Source: Herpetosiphonaceae bacterium (GTDB lineage Bacteria; Chloroflexota; Chloroflexia; Chloroflexales; Kallotenuaceae). From it: a stretch of 64,000 nucleotides of DNA. Below, piece after piece: positions 51,325 to 59,995 of the stretch. Positions within the stretch are counted from its first letter, which is position 1, and every line of letters begins with the position of its first letter. The notes under the pieces were generated by a model. The model was given only the letters and a program-made list of their open reading frames with translations, made no database searches and was not told where the DNA came from. Position numbers and translations under genes: made by a program. The DNA is taken from positions 18,294 through 82,293 of the forward strand of contig DASUTC010000264.1 of assembly GCA_036374795.1 (NCBI GenBank). Direction: 5' to 3'.

Positions 51325-52472
51325 TCGCCGCCCTGCTGCTGCTCAGCTTGGTCTTTGTAGCGATTGTCGTGCGCGATCTGCGCAGCGCCAGCCGCGTGCC
51401 GCTGCTTGAGCCGCAGCCGCAGCCGCCCGCGTGCCTGCCGACGCTGACGGTGATCATTCCGGCGCGCGACGAGGCCGATCGGATCGAGCGCTGTCTGGCG
51501 GGACTGGCCGCGCAAAAGCTGCCGCAGATCGACATCATCGTGCTCGACGACAACTCGACCGATGGCACGGCGGAGATCGCGGGATCGTTCGCCGGACAAC
51601 TGCCGGGGCTGCGCGTGCTGCACGGCGCTCCCCTACCGGCTGGCTGGGCCGGAAAATGCTGGGCCTGCTGGCAGGCGGCGCAGGCCAGCGATAGCGCGTG
51701 GCTGCTCTTTCTCGACGCCGATACCGCGCCGCTGCCGGGCATGATCGCCACGCTGATCGACTACGCCACCGCGCAGCACATCGATCTGCTGACGCTACTG
51801 CCGCTGCTGGAGCTGGGAAGTACCTGGGAGCGCATCCTGATGCCGCCGTTCGTCGGCCTGATCCAGGCGGTCTATCCGCTCGACCGCGTCAACGATCCGC
51901 GCTCGCCGCTGGCGCTGGCGAACGGGCAATGTATCCTCGTGCGGCGAGCAGCTTATCTGGCCGTCGATGGGCACCGCGCCGTCCACGACTCGGTGCTGGA
52001 AGATGTGCGGCTGGCGCAGGCGTTCAAGCAGGCAGGCTATCGCATCCAGGCGGTGGGCGGCCCCAACCTGATGCGGGTGCGCATGTACACGCGCTTCGGC
52101 GAGGTGGCGGAAGGCTTGCGCAAAAACGCCATCGCGGGCTTTCGTGCGGGCGGCAACTGGCGCTCGGCCTGGGGTGGGTTTCGGCAGGCGCTGCTGGCCT
52201 TTGGGCCTTTGGTCCTGCTCGGCGCTGGTCTGGCCCTGGCGCTCCAAAGCTACGAAGAGGCCACCGCGATCGTGATCTGCGGCCTGGCCTTGCTCGTGCT
52301 GACCCTCGGCTACTGGGGCTATGTCGTCCGCCGCCTGCATCGCCTGCAACCGCTCTGGGCGCTTCTGTACCCACTGGGAACCCTGTGCTACTTCGGGCTG
52401 GCCGCGCAGGCATTTTGGAGCATTGCGCGCGGTCAGGGCGTTACCTGGAAGGGCCGATCCTACCGCAGCTAG
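51318..52472 (+). CDS. Family 2 glycosyltransferase, CruC-like
   Basis: 384 residues. One N-terminal helix, then a GT-A domain: LTVIIPARDEADRIERCLAG, IIVLDDNSTDGT, LLFLDADTAPLPG (DxD), DSVLEDVRLAQAFKQAG (acid/base region), and two to three C-terminal helices (LLAFGPLVLLGAGLALAL; YWGYVVRRL onward). The architecture fits hydroxychlorobactene/carotenoid glucosyltransferases (CruC) known in Chloroflexus and green bacteria, but other lipid glycosyltransferases share it. Its start overlaps the ribF stop, so the genes are translationally coupled. Confidence 0.82.
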   Translation: MLIAALLLLSLVFVAIVVRDLRSASRVPLLEPQPQPPACLPTLTVIIPARDEADRIERCLAGLAAQKLPQIDIIVLDDNSTDGTAEIAGSFAGQLPGLRVLHGAPLPAGWAGKCWACWQAAQASDSAWLLFLDADTAPLPGMIATLIDYATAQHIDLLTLLPLLELGSTWERILMPPFVGLIQAVYPLDRVNDPRSPLALANGQCILVRRAAYLAVDGHRAVHDSVLEDVRLAQAFKQAGYRIQAVGGPNLMRVRMYTRFGEVAEGLRKNAIAGFRAGGNWRSAWGGFRQALLAFGPLVLLGAGLALALQSYEEATAIVICGLALLVLTLGYWGYVVRRLHRLQPLWALLYPLGTLCYFGLAAQAFWSIARGQGVTWKGRSYRS

Positions 52473-52483
52473 TGCGGTGTCAG

Positions 52484-52594
52484 AACCAAGAACCGAGAAC
52501 CGGGCGCCACGCAGGTGCCATGCCGGGCGCTCTCTGGGCATGGCCCCCGGCGCACCAGGAACCAGAAACTTGGAACTTGAAACTTGGAACCAAT
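52484..52594. repeat. Heptanucleotide tract with GCCATGCC palindrome
   Basis: AGAACCAAGAACCGAGAACC (52484-52503), stem GCCATGCC (52517-52524)/GGCATGGC (52537-52544), then CCAGAAACTTGGAACTTG and GAAACTTGGAACC (52563-52594). Confidence 0.8.
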
Positions 52595-52712
52595 GTTCCC
52601 CGAACATGCTTTTTGATTCTGAGCTAGTACCCTGGTTTTAAAAGACATAGTACTTCTAACCAAAAGGTTTAGGACTTTTCATTTAATACCTTTGTACTAC
52701 AATAAGTCGTAC

Positions 52713-52770
52713 TGTGGTTGCGAGTAATTACTGTCAAAAGTAATGGGTAAATTCATCACCCGCAACCACA
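52713..52770 (+). other. Structured inverted-repeat element before the NTPase locus
   Basis: TGTGGTTGCG (52713-52722) pairs perfectly with CGCAACCACA (52761-52770). Inside, ATTACT (52727-52732) pairs with AGTAAT (52739-52744), and a short GGT/ACC stem follows. It could fold as a three-way junction RNA, 69 nt before the first gene of the locus, within an AT-rich patch (52600-52760). The DNA could also form a cruciform. Gap 52473-52839 holds no gene I can support. Confidence 0.5.
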
Positions 52771-52839
52771 AGCACACCACCAAAATCTCTGGTCGCATCG
52801 AAGCCGGCATCACCGCGCATTCAAGAGAGCAAACATCCT

Positions 52840-53154
52840 ATGGTGACAACCGTTCAACTCATCATGGCCGGAGTCCTCTTCCTCATCGGCGTGATCATGA
52901 TCGGCAGCGGTCTTTTCATCATCCTTGCCCGGGAATATCAGGAAACGATGCGGCTCTTATCGGCGCAGGCACCCAAGCTCACAGGCAAGGCCGCAACGGA
53001 AGGCACCGTTCTCGCGGCGCTGGACGGCACGACACGTCTGCTGGACGCGGTGACACGGCTGATCCAAACTGCTGTCGGTGTTGGCGCATTTTTGTGTATC
53101 CTTGGTCTTCTGATCTGCGGCACAGCGTTCTACATGGCAAGCCTGGCAGCGTAG
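52840..53154 (+). CDS. Small two-helix membrane protein of the NTPase/protease locus
   Basis: 104 residues. Helix one VQLIMAGVLFLIGVIMIGSG continues to FIILA. A 50-residue polar region follows (REYQETMRLLSAQAPKLTGK, then TVLAALDGTTRLLDAVTRL), and helix two is VGVGAFLCILGLLICGTAFY. Both ends are probably on the same side. Ribosome site weak (AGAGAG 12 nt before). The stop codon lies inside a 24-bp direct repeat, and the giant NTPase gene starts 63 nt later. No family recognised; a membrane tether for the complex is a guess from position. Confidence 0.7.
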   Translation: MVTTVQLIMAGVLFLIGVIMIGSGLFIILAREYQETMRLLSAQAPKLTGKAATEGTVLAALDGTTRLLDAVTRLIQTAVGVGAFLCILGLLICGTAFYMASLAA

Positions 53155-53191
53155 CCACGCAGCTACGCAGCTACGTAGCCACGCAGCTACG
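53151..53191 (+). repeat. 17-bp direct repeat with 24-bp period
   Basis: GTAGCCACGCAGCTACG at 53151-53167 and 53175-53191, separated by CAGCTAC; it includes the TAG stop of the preceding gene and inverted GCTACGTAGC. Confidence 0.85.
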
Positions 53192-53217
53192 TTCATACCC
53201 CTCGGAGGATGCACCGC

Positions 53218-56200
53218 TTGAGTTCATCGCCCCGTCAATTCGATGGCAGCGCGGACGTTTGGATGCGGCAATATCTCACGTCGCTCCTCAACGAGCCGAC
53301 GCTGCGTACGCCCAGCCAGCTTTTGCAGATCTGGCTCGATCAGCAGGTTGACCCGGCGGCTGAGCGCCAGCGCGACAACCTGGCCCGCGTCACCATCCAG
53401 CATGTCGTCGATCGCTCGCCGCGCAGCGTCGTGCTTGGGCCAGCCGGGAGCGGCAAGACGCTCCTGGTGCGGCAGCTCGTGCGGCAGCTCGCCGAAGATG
53501 CCCTGGCGCAGCCCCACGCGATCCTGCCGCTGTACATTCCGCTCACCTTCTTCGCCGGCAGCATCGAGGGAACGCTCGGCGCGCACGCCCGCATGCGCGG
53601 CCCTGCCGTCGCCACCCTGGCGCTTCAGCGCCCGTGCATCCTGATCGTCGATGCGCTCAACGACGTGGCGGCAAACGAGCAGCTTGAGGTGCTCGGCATG
53701 CTGCGCCGCGCGATGAACCAGCTAGGGCCGCAGGGGCGCTGGCTGATCAACTGCCGCACCGAGCAGTGGGCGCTCTTCGCGCCCTGGCTGCAAGCGTCGC
53801 GCTCAAGCGTCTGGCGCATCCGCCCCTGGAACGATCAGACCGTCAGCACGATGCTCGGTCGGCTGGAACTGCCCGGCCTTCAGCAGCTCGCCAGCTACCG
53901 GGGCTGCGTCGAGCTGGCTCGTCGCCCGCGCTGGCTCGGCGGCCTGATCGGCGTCGCGCAGCACCACCAAGGTCAGGGTCGCAGACCGGGCCAGATCGCG
54001 CGCAACTGGGTCGAGCGTGTCTTCGCGGAGGCTGCCCAGGCGCACTGCCTGTCCGACTCGTGCGCGCATATCGGGCTGACGCTGCTGACCGTGATGACCG
54101 ATGCGCTGCGCCGCCAGCCGCAGCCGATCCTTAGCCGCGCGGCGGTGATCGCCATCACCAACGAGGTCGCCGACGGCGTGGGCGTCCACGGCGAGGAGCT
54201 GCTCTCGCTGCTGGATGCCACCGGCATCCTCGATCTGGTCGGCGACGACGAGTGGGCGCTGCGCAGCGTCTTTTTGAACGATCTGGCCGTCGCGCTTGAG
54301 CTGCGCTACGAGCCGCCCCGGCGCTGGAGCGCCAGCATCGGGCGCGGCGATGCGCTGCCGCTGCTGCACAGCCTGCTGGACGAGCCAAGCGCGCTGATCG
54401 GGATGCTGATCGAGGAGCAAGCCTGGAACGAAGCGCAGCGCGTGCTCGACGCCAACGAAGATGCGCCGGAGACGCTGGCCGTGCTGGAGGCCACGCAGCG
54501 CGTCGACATCGACAGCGGCGCGGCGTTGGGCCGCGTCTGGGCGCGGGCGGGCAATCCCGACGTTGCCGTCACGCTGCTGCGCTGGGCGATCCGCCAGGGC
54601 CGCGACGATCCGCAGCTCTTTGGGCTGCTGGGCGACATCTACCTGAAGCAAGGACACTGGGCGGCGGCGCGCGACGCCTATACCGATGCCGTCCAGCGCG
54701 ATCCGACCAACCTGCACTACCAGCAGGCGCTAGCCCGCGCCTGCCGCGAGCTTGGCGAAGACGACGTGGCGACGACGACGCTGGAGCAGGCGATGTCGTC
54801 GCATCACCAGCAGCTCGCCGAGACGGCCTACCACCTCGGCGGTGTGTACGAGCAGCGCCAGCGCTACCACGACGCGATCACGCAGTACATGACCGCCGCG
54901 TCGCTGGTGCCCGGAGACGCGCGCTTTGGCCTGGCCCAGGCGCGCATCCTGCGGCTGCTGCATCGCTACGACGAGGCGCGCAGCCTGCTGCGCTCGCTTC
55001 AGGCCACCGCCACCGATCCCGCGCCGCTGGCCCGCGAGTGGGCCGCGCTGATGAGCGCGCAGGGCAACGACGAGCAGGCGCTGGTCCATCTTGAGCATCT
55101 GGTCGAGCTGGGCGCGGCGACCGCCGACGTGTATCTTCAGATCGGGCAGATCCGCCGCCGCCACAGTGAGACGACCGCCGCGCATCTGGCGCTCTCGACG
55201 GCGATCGATCTCGATCCGCGCTGCTGCGCCGCCTACGAGCAACTGGCGGGCCTGGCGCTCGATCTGGGCGATCTTCAGACCGCCGCAAGCGCCTACCGCC
55301 GCCTGGCCGAGCTAGCGCCGAACGATCCGGCTGTGTATCGTAAGCTGGGCGCGCTGCTGCGTCAGCTCGATCAACTGGGCGATGCCGCGCAGGCACTACG
55401 AGTCTCGCTTCAGCTTGAGCCATCGGCTGAGGCGTATCTCCAACTGGCGCGGGTACGCTGGGCGCAGGGCGAGCAGGCGCAGGCGCTACACTGCTACCGC
55501 GCGGCGCTTGAGCTGAGTCCCGCCGACGAGCAGATCGCCGCCGAAACCGGCTGGGCCTTGATCGAAAGCGGCGATCCGGTCGCGGCCCTGGAGCCGCTGC
55601 ATGTCGCAGTGTTGATCGGGCCGAACAACACGCGCGTGCTCTACGATCTGGGCCGCGCTCACGAGATGCAGGCCCGCCGCGCCGAAGCGCTGGAATGGTA
55701 CGAGCGCGCCGCGACGGTCGCGCCGACCTGGGCCGAGGCGCTCCGGGCGACAGGCCGCGTGGCCTATGAGGTCGGGCATACCGCGCTGGCACGGACGCAT
55801 CTGGCGCGGGCGCTGCGCTGCGACCGCAGCGACGCCGAGGCGCTGGCCGAGGTCGGGCGGCTGCATCTTCAGGCGCGCAACGGCGTGCGGGCCGAGCGGG
55901 CGCTGCGGCGCGCGACCACGCATGGCTGTGCGCATCCGCATCTGCGGCGCGACCTCGCCGACGCGCTGCTGCTGGTGGGCAGGGCGGCAGAGGCGCTGCG
56001 CTGGCTCGAACAGGCCGACGAGCACGACACCGAGGTTCAGTCGCTCCGCAGCAAAGCCTATGAGCAGCTCGGCGATCCGCGCATGGCGCTGCTGATCGCG
56101 CGAACCGCTGTCGCGCAGCGCTCCCGCGATCACCGCCTGCAACGGCGGCTGGGCGCGCTCGCGCTGGCTGCCGGACACGTCAGCGAGGCGATCGTCGCGC

Positions 56201-59200
56201 TCGAAACGGCGATTACGCTGGGCGATACCGACATGGAGACGCAACTCAATCTCAGCCGCGCGCTGCTCCGGGCGGGCAAAAACGAGGCCGCGCTGCGTCC
56301 CGCCGAGCTAGCCGTCGATCGCGCGCCACGCAGCGCCGCCGCCTACGAGCAACTGGGCCTGGTGCTGCTCGCGCTGCGTCGTGTGGAGGCGGCGTGCGAT
56401 GCCTTTGAGCGGGCGATCGAGCGCGATACCAGCCGCGCTGCCGCCTGGTCCGGGCTGGCCGATGTCTGGCATACGCGCCACAGCCCCGGCGCGGCGCTGC
56501 CCTACGCCCGCCATGCGCTTGAGCTGGTGCCCCACGATGATACGCTTCGGCTTCAGGTGGCGCAGCTGCTCTTCGCGGCAGGCGACTACCACGAGGCCGA
56601 GACGATGCTGCGGTCGTTGCAGCAGCCGCGCCTTGAGGCCGAGCATCTGCTGCTCCAGATCGCGGTCGCGACCGAGCAGTGGACCGTCGCGGTCGATGCA
56701 GCGGAGCGGGCGCTGAGCGTAACGCCCAACGATCCGACATTGCTTGCGACCTCTGGCCGGGCGCTGATCGAGATCGGGCAGCCTGCCGATGCGGTCCAGC
56801 CGCTCGTGCGGGCCTGCGCCAGGCCGGACGCGCCCGCCGCCTGGTGGGCCTGGCAGGGCCGTGCCTACCTGGCGATCGGACAGTGGGCGGCGGCAACCGG
56901 CGCGTTCGAGCAGAGCTTGCAGCTCGACCGGCGCCAGCCCACACTCTACGCTCAGCTTGCGGAGGCATACATGGCACAGCATCAGCCGATTACGGCGGCG
57001 CAGGCGCTTCAGGCAGCGCTGGAACACGCCGACCGCGCCGATTGGCGCGCGCGGCTGGCCGAGGCGTACGAGCAACTGGATTGGCACGCCGAGGCGCTGC
57101 TCGAATGGCAGCGCGCACAGACGCTCGATCCGCGCAATGCGCGCTACCGCCGACAGACCGGGCTGGCGCATCTGCGGCTGGGCAATCCGCACGCCGCGCT
57201 CGACGAGCTTGAGGAGGCGACAGCGCTCAATCCCAACGATCCGCGTGCCTGGGAGCTTCACGCCCAGGCTGCCCTCCGCGCAGACCAGGCAGCACGCGCG
57301 GTTCATGCCGCCGCCTGCGCGATGGGCCTGGCTCCGACGGCAGCCGAGCCGCGCCAGCTTTTAGGTGAGGCGCTGCTCCGGAGCGGCGATGCCGCGCAGG
57401 CGCTGCAATGTTTAGCGCCGCTGCTAAACGATCAGGCGCTCGCGCCGCATACGCTGCTGCTGATTCATGAGGCGGCCCAGACCTGCGGCCAGCAGCAGAT
57501 GGCACGACGTGCTCTGGAGCAGGCTCACCGCGTCGCGCCCGACGATGTCGAGGTGCAGCTTCGGCTGGCAGCGCACTTCAAGACCGCCGATCCGCCGCGC
57601 GCGCTCAAGCTGCTGCGCTTCCTGGCCCAGCGACAGCCACAGCGCGCCGACATCATTGCGATGCTGGCGGAGCAGGCGCTGGCGCTCGATGAGCTGGCGC
57701 TCGCGCGCAGCGCCGCAGAGCGCGCCGTCGAGATCGTGCCCGATTCGCATAGCTACCGGCGGCTGCTCGGCCATGTCTGCTTCAAGCTCGGCGATCATAC
57801 CACGGCGCGGACCAGCCTTCAGCATGTGCTTGCCAATCAGCCGCAGGACGCGGCGACGGCGCTGGCGCTGGGTAAGCTGGCCCTGCAACGCGGCGAGACG
57901 ACCGAGGCGCTTCGGCTGCTGCGCCTGGCCGCGCAGTACGCGCCCGACGACGCCGAAGTTCACGGTGTGCTGGGCATCGCGCTGCGCCACAACTGGCAGC
58001 CGGTCTGGGAGGACGAGCCGATCGAGCCGCAGACCGATCCGGCGCTGAGCCAGGCGGTCGCGGCGCTGGAACAGGCGACGCGCGGCGTCGGAGCGTGGCG
58101 CGGTGAGCTTGGCTGGACGCGACTGATCGCGGGCGATGTTGTAGGCGCGGTCAACGATCTCGGCGAGGCCGCGCGTCATCTCGCGCCCGGCTCGGCGGAG
58201 CGCGCCCTCACGCTGCGGCGGCTGTCGATTGCGCTGCTGCACGCCCGCAAGCTCGACGATGCGAGCACCGTCGCCGGGCACGCCGCCACGCTCGCGCCCA
58301 ACGATGCGGTCGTGGCGAGTATCCAGGGCCAGCTCGCCGCGCAGCGCGGCGAGCTCCACCAGGCGATCCAGTACTACGCCCGGGCTGTCGCGCTGGAGCC
58401 GGAGACGGGCCGCTACCACGCGCGGCTCGGCGCGACGCTGCTGGAAGCAGGCGAGATCGAGGTTGCGCTCGATCATCTGGAGCAGGCGACCGATCTGGAG
58501 CCTGCGCGGGCCTTCGGCTGGATCTGCCTCAGCCGCGCGCTGCTGCGTATCCGCCAGTCACAGCGCGCCTTTGGCGTTGCGCAGCGGGCCACTCAGCTTG
58601 CGCCGGAGGACGGCACGGCCTGGCGGCAGCTTGCCGCCGCTGCCGAGACGATCGGGCAGATCGAAGCGGCGCTGGATGCGTTCGAGCGCGCGACGACGCT
58701 TCAGCCCGATAAGCAATGGCTGCTGGCGTATGCCAGCCTGGCGCTCGATCATGGCCGCGACGACCGTGGACGCGCCGTGCTGCAACGCGCCGTGCAGTAC
58801 GCGCCCGACGACGGCGATCTGATCTACCGGCTGGCGCGGTTGAGCCAGGGCCAGGAGCGGATCACGTACCTGGAACAGGCCGTGCAGCTCGCGCCGAAGA
58901 ATGCGCTCTGGCGCGCTGAGCTGGCGCAGGCGCTGGCGACGAAAGGCCAGCATCGCTCGGCCATCACTCACCTGACCGAGGCGGTCGATGCCGAGCCGCA
59001 CGTCGCCGACCACTGGACCACGCTCTCCGATGCGCTGCTGCGGGCTGGCGATGATTTTGCCGCCGAGGCCACGCTGCGGCGCGGCCTGACCTTCCAGCCC
59101 AACAGCGCGAGTCTCTGGCTGGCTCTGGGTGCGCTCCTGGCAACGCGCAAACAGTGGCTTGAGGCCAGCACTAGCTTCGCCCGCGCGGCGGAGAGCGAGC

Positions 59201-59799
59201 CAAGCGCGGCGGCGCTCGCGGGCCAGGGCCATTGCCTGATGCATCTGGAAGCTGAGGGCGTGCCGCTCGATCAGGCGCGGCAGGCGCTTCGCCGCGCGCT
59301 GGAACTCGACGACCGCCACGCCGCAGCCTGGGCCGATCTGGCGCGAATCTATTTCCTCCAGCGACGGCCCAAAGAAGCGATCCGCGATGCCCGCCGCGCG
59401 CTGGCGATTGACTCGACGCTGGTGGACGCCTACCGCACGATCGCTGAGGCCGCGCTGGAGCTGAAAGGCGATTGGATCATGGACGCTCATGCCGCGCTGG
59501 AGTATGCCCTGGCGATCGAGCCGGACGCGCCCGATCTCCACGCGCTTCAGGGCTGGGCCTACTACACCGAGGGCGCGTACGAGGAGGCGCTCGCCGCTGC
59601 TCACCGCGCGCTACGCGCCGCGCCCGACGAGGCGAGCTACTATCTGCTGGAAGCCTATGCGCTCCGACGCCTGCGGCACTTCAAAGAGGCGATCGAATCG
59701 CTGCGCAAGGCGGTGAAGCTGAATCGCAATTATCGCGAGGCGCTGCAAGAGTTGATGACGCTTACGTCAGAGCTGTTTATGCAGGGCGAGCGCGCCTAG
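53218..59799 (+). CDS. Giant NACHT-like NTPase with about fifty TPRs
   Basis: 2193 residues. About 70 residues precede a P-loop NTPase: Walker A GPAGSGKT (about 74-81), Walker B CILIVDALND and arginine-containing sensor WLINCRTEQW, the NACHT/STAND pattern. A helical arm follows to about residue 430. From about 440 to 2180 nearly unbroken tetratricopeptide repeats follow (for example LFGLLGDIYLKQGHWAAARD; AWADLARIYFLQRRPKEAIR), roughly fifty by length. Such proteins sense a ligand through the repeats and oligomerise. I prefer TTG 53218 (GGAGG 9 nt before); an ATG at 53209 directly abuts that site. The C25-protease gene follows, pointing to an NTPase-activated protease. Confidence 0.85.
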   Translation: MSSSPRQFDGSADVWMRQYLTSLLNEPTLRTPSQLLQIWLDQQVDPAAERQRDNLARVTIQHVVDRSPRSVVLGPAGSGKTLLVRQLVRQLAEDALAQPHAILPLYIPLTFFAGSIEGTLGAHARMRGPAVATLALQRPCILIVDALNDVAANEQLEVLGMLRRAMNQLGPQGRWLINCRTEQWALFAPWLQASRSSVWRIRPWNDQTVSTMLGRLELPGLQQLASYRGCVELARRPRWLGGLIGVAQHHQGQGRRPGQIARNWVERVFAEAAQAHCLSDSCAHIGLTLLTVMTDALRRQPQPILSRAAVIAITNEVADGVGVHGEELLSLLDATGILDLVGDDEWALRSVFLNDLAVALELRYEPPRRWSASIGRGDALPLLHSLLDEPSALIGMLIEEQAWNEAQRVLDANEDAPETLAVLEATQRVDIDSGAALGRVWARAGNPDVAVTLLRWAIRQGRDDPQLFGLLGDIYLKQGHWAAARDAYTDAVQRDPTNLHYQQALARACRELGEDDVATTTLEQAMSSHHQQLAETAYHLGGVYEQRQRYHDAITQYMTAASLVPGDARFGLAQARILRLLHRYDEARSLLRSLQATATDPAPLAREWAALMSAQGNDEQALVHLEHLVELGAATADVYLQIGQIRRRHSETTAAHLALSTAIDLDPRCCAAYEQLAGLALDLGDLQTAASAYRRLAELAPNDPAVYRKLGALLRQLDQLGDAAQALRVSLQLEPSAEAYLQLARVRWAQGEQAQALHCYRAALELSPADEQIAAETGWALIESGDPVAALEPLHVAVLIGPNNTRVLYDLGRAHEMQARRAEALEWYERAATVAPTWAEALRATGRVAYEVGHTALARTHLARALRCDRSDAEALAEVGRLHLQARNGVRAERALRRATTHGCAHPHLRRDLADALLLVGRAAEALRWLEQADEHDTEVQSLRSKAYEQLGDPRMALLIARTAVAQRSRDHRLQRRLGALALAAGHVSEAIVALETAITLGDTDMETQLNLSRALLRAGKNEAALRPAELAVDRAPRSAAAYEQLGLVLLALRRVEAACDAFERAIERDTSRAAAWSGLADVWHTRHSPGAALPYARHALELVPHDDTLRLQVAQLLFAAGDYHEAETMLRSLQQPRLEAEHLLLQIAVATEQWTVAVDAAERALSVTPNDPTLLATSGRALIEIGQPADAVQPLVRACARPDAPAAWWAWQGRAYLAIGQWAAATGAFEQSLQLDRRQPTLYAQLAEAYMAQHQPITAAQALQAALEHADRADWRARLAEAYEQLDWHAEALLEWQRAQTLDPRNARYRRQTGLAHLRLGNPHAALDELEEATALNPNDPRAWELHAQAALRADQAARAVHAAACAMGLAPTAAEPRQLLGEALLRSGDAAQALQCLAPLLNDQALAPHTLLLIHEAAQTCGQQQMARRALEQAHRVAPDDVEVQLRLAAHFKTADPPRALKLLRFLAQRQPQRADIIAMLAEQALALDELALARSAAERAVEIVPDSHSYRRLLGHVCFKLGDHTTARTSLQHVLANQPQDAATALALGKLALQRGETTEALRLLRLAAQYAPDDAEVHGVLGIALRHNWQPVWEDEPIEPQTDPALSQAVAALEQATRGVGAWRGELGWTRLIAGDVVGAVNDLGEAARHLAPGSAERALTLRRLSIALLHARKLDDASTVAGHAATLAPNDAVVASIQGQLAAQRGELHQAIQYYARAVALEPETGRYHARLGATLLEAGEIEVALDHLEQATDLEPARAFGWICLSRALLRIRQSQRAFGVAQRATQLAPEDGTAWRQLAAAAETIGQIEAALDAFERATTLQPDKQWLLAYASLALDHGRDDRGRAVLQRAVQYAPDDGDLIYRLARLSQGQERITYLEQAVQLAPKNALWRAELAQALATKGQHRSAITHLTEAVDAEPHVADHWTTLSDALLRAGDDFAAEATLRRGLTFQPNSASLWLALGALLATRKQWLEASTSFARAAESEPSAAALAGQGHCLMHLEAEGVPLDQARQALRRALELDDRHAAAWADLARIYFLQRRPKEAIRDARRALAIDSTLVDAYRTIAEAALELKGDWIMDAHAALEYALAIEPDAPDLHALQGWAYYTEGAYEEALAAAHRALRAAPDEASYYLLEAYALRRLRHFKEAIESLRKAVKLNRNYREALQELMTLTSELFMQGERA

Positions 59800-59812
59800 C
59801 GCGGCGTGCGAG

Positions 59813-59836
59813 ACGAAAGAACAAAGGAACGATAAA
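59813..59836. repeat. Short heptanucleotide repeat remnant
   Basis: GAAAGAACAAAGGAACGATAAA in the 196-base gap between the NTPase and protease genes; nothing else recognisable there. Confidence 0.5.
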
Positions 59837-59995
59837 CCTTTGCAAAATAATCGGGATTGGATCGTAGGGGCGAGGCGCCGTGCCGTCCTACCCATGTGTC
59901 CCACATAATGATTCAAAGATCATCACGCCCTACCGGATCAATGGATCTGCTCGCTGCCGTAGATTCTGCACTCGTCAGAAAGATCACACTACCAG

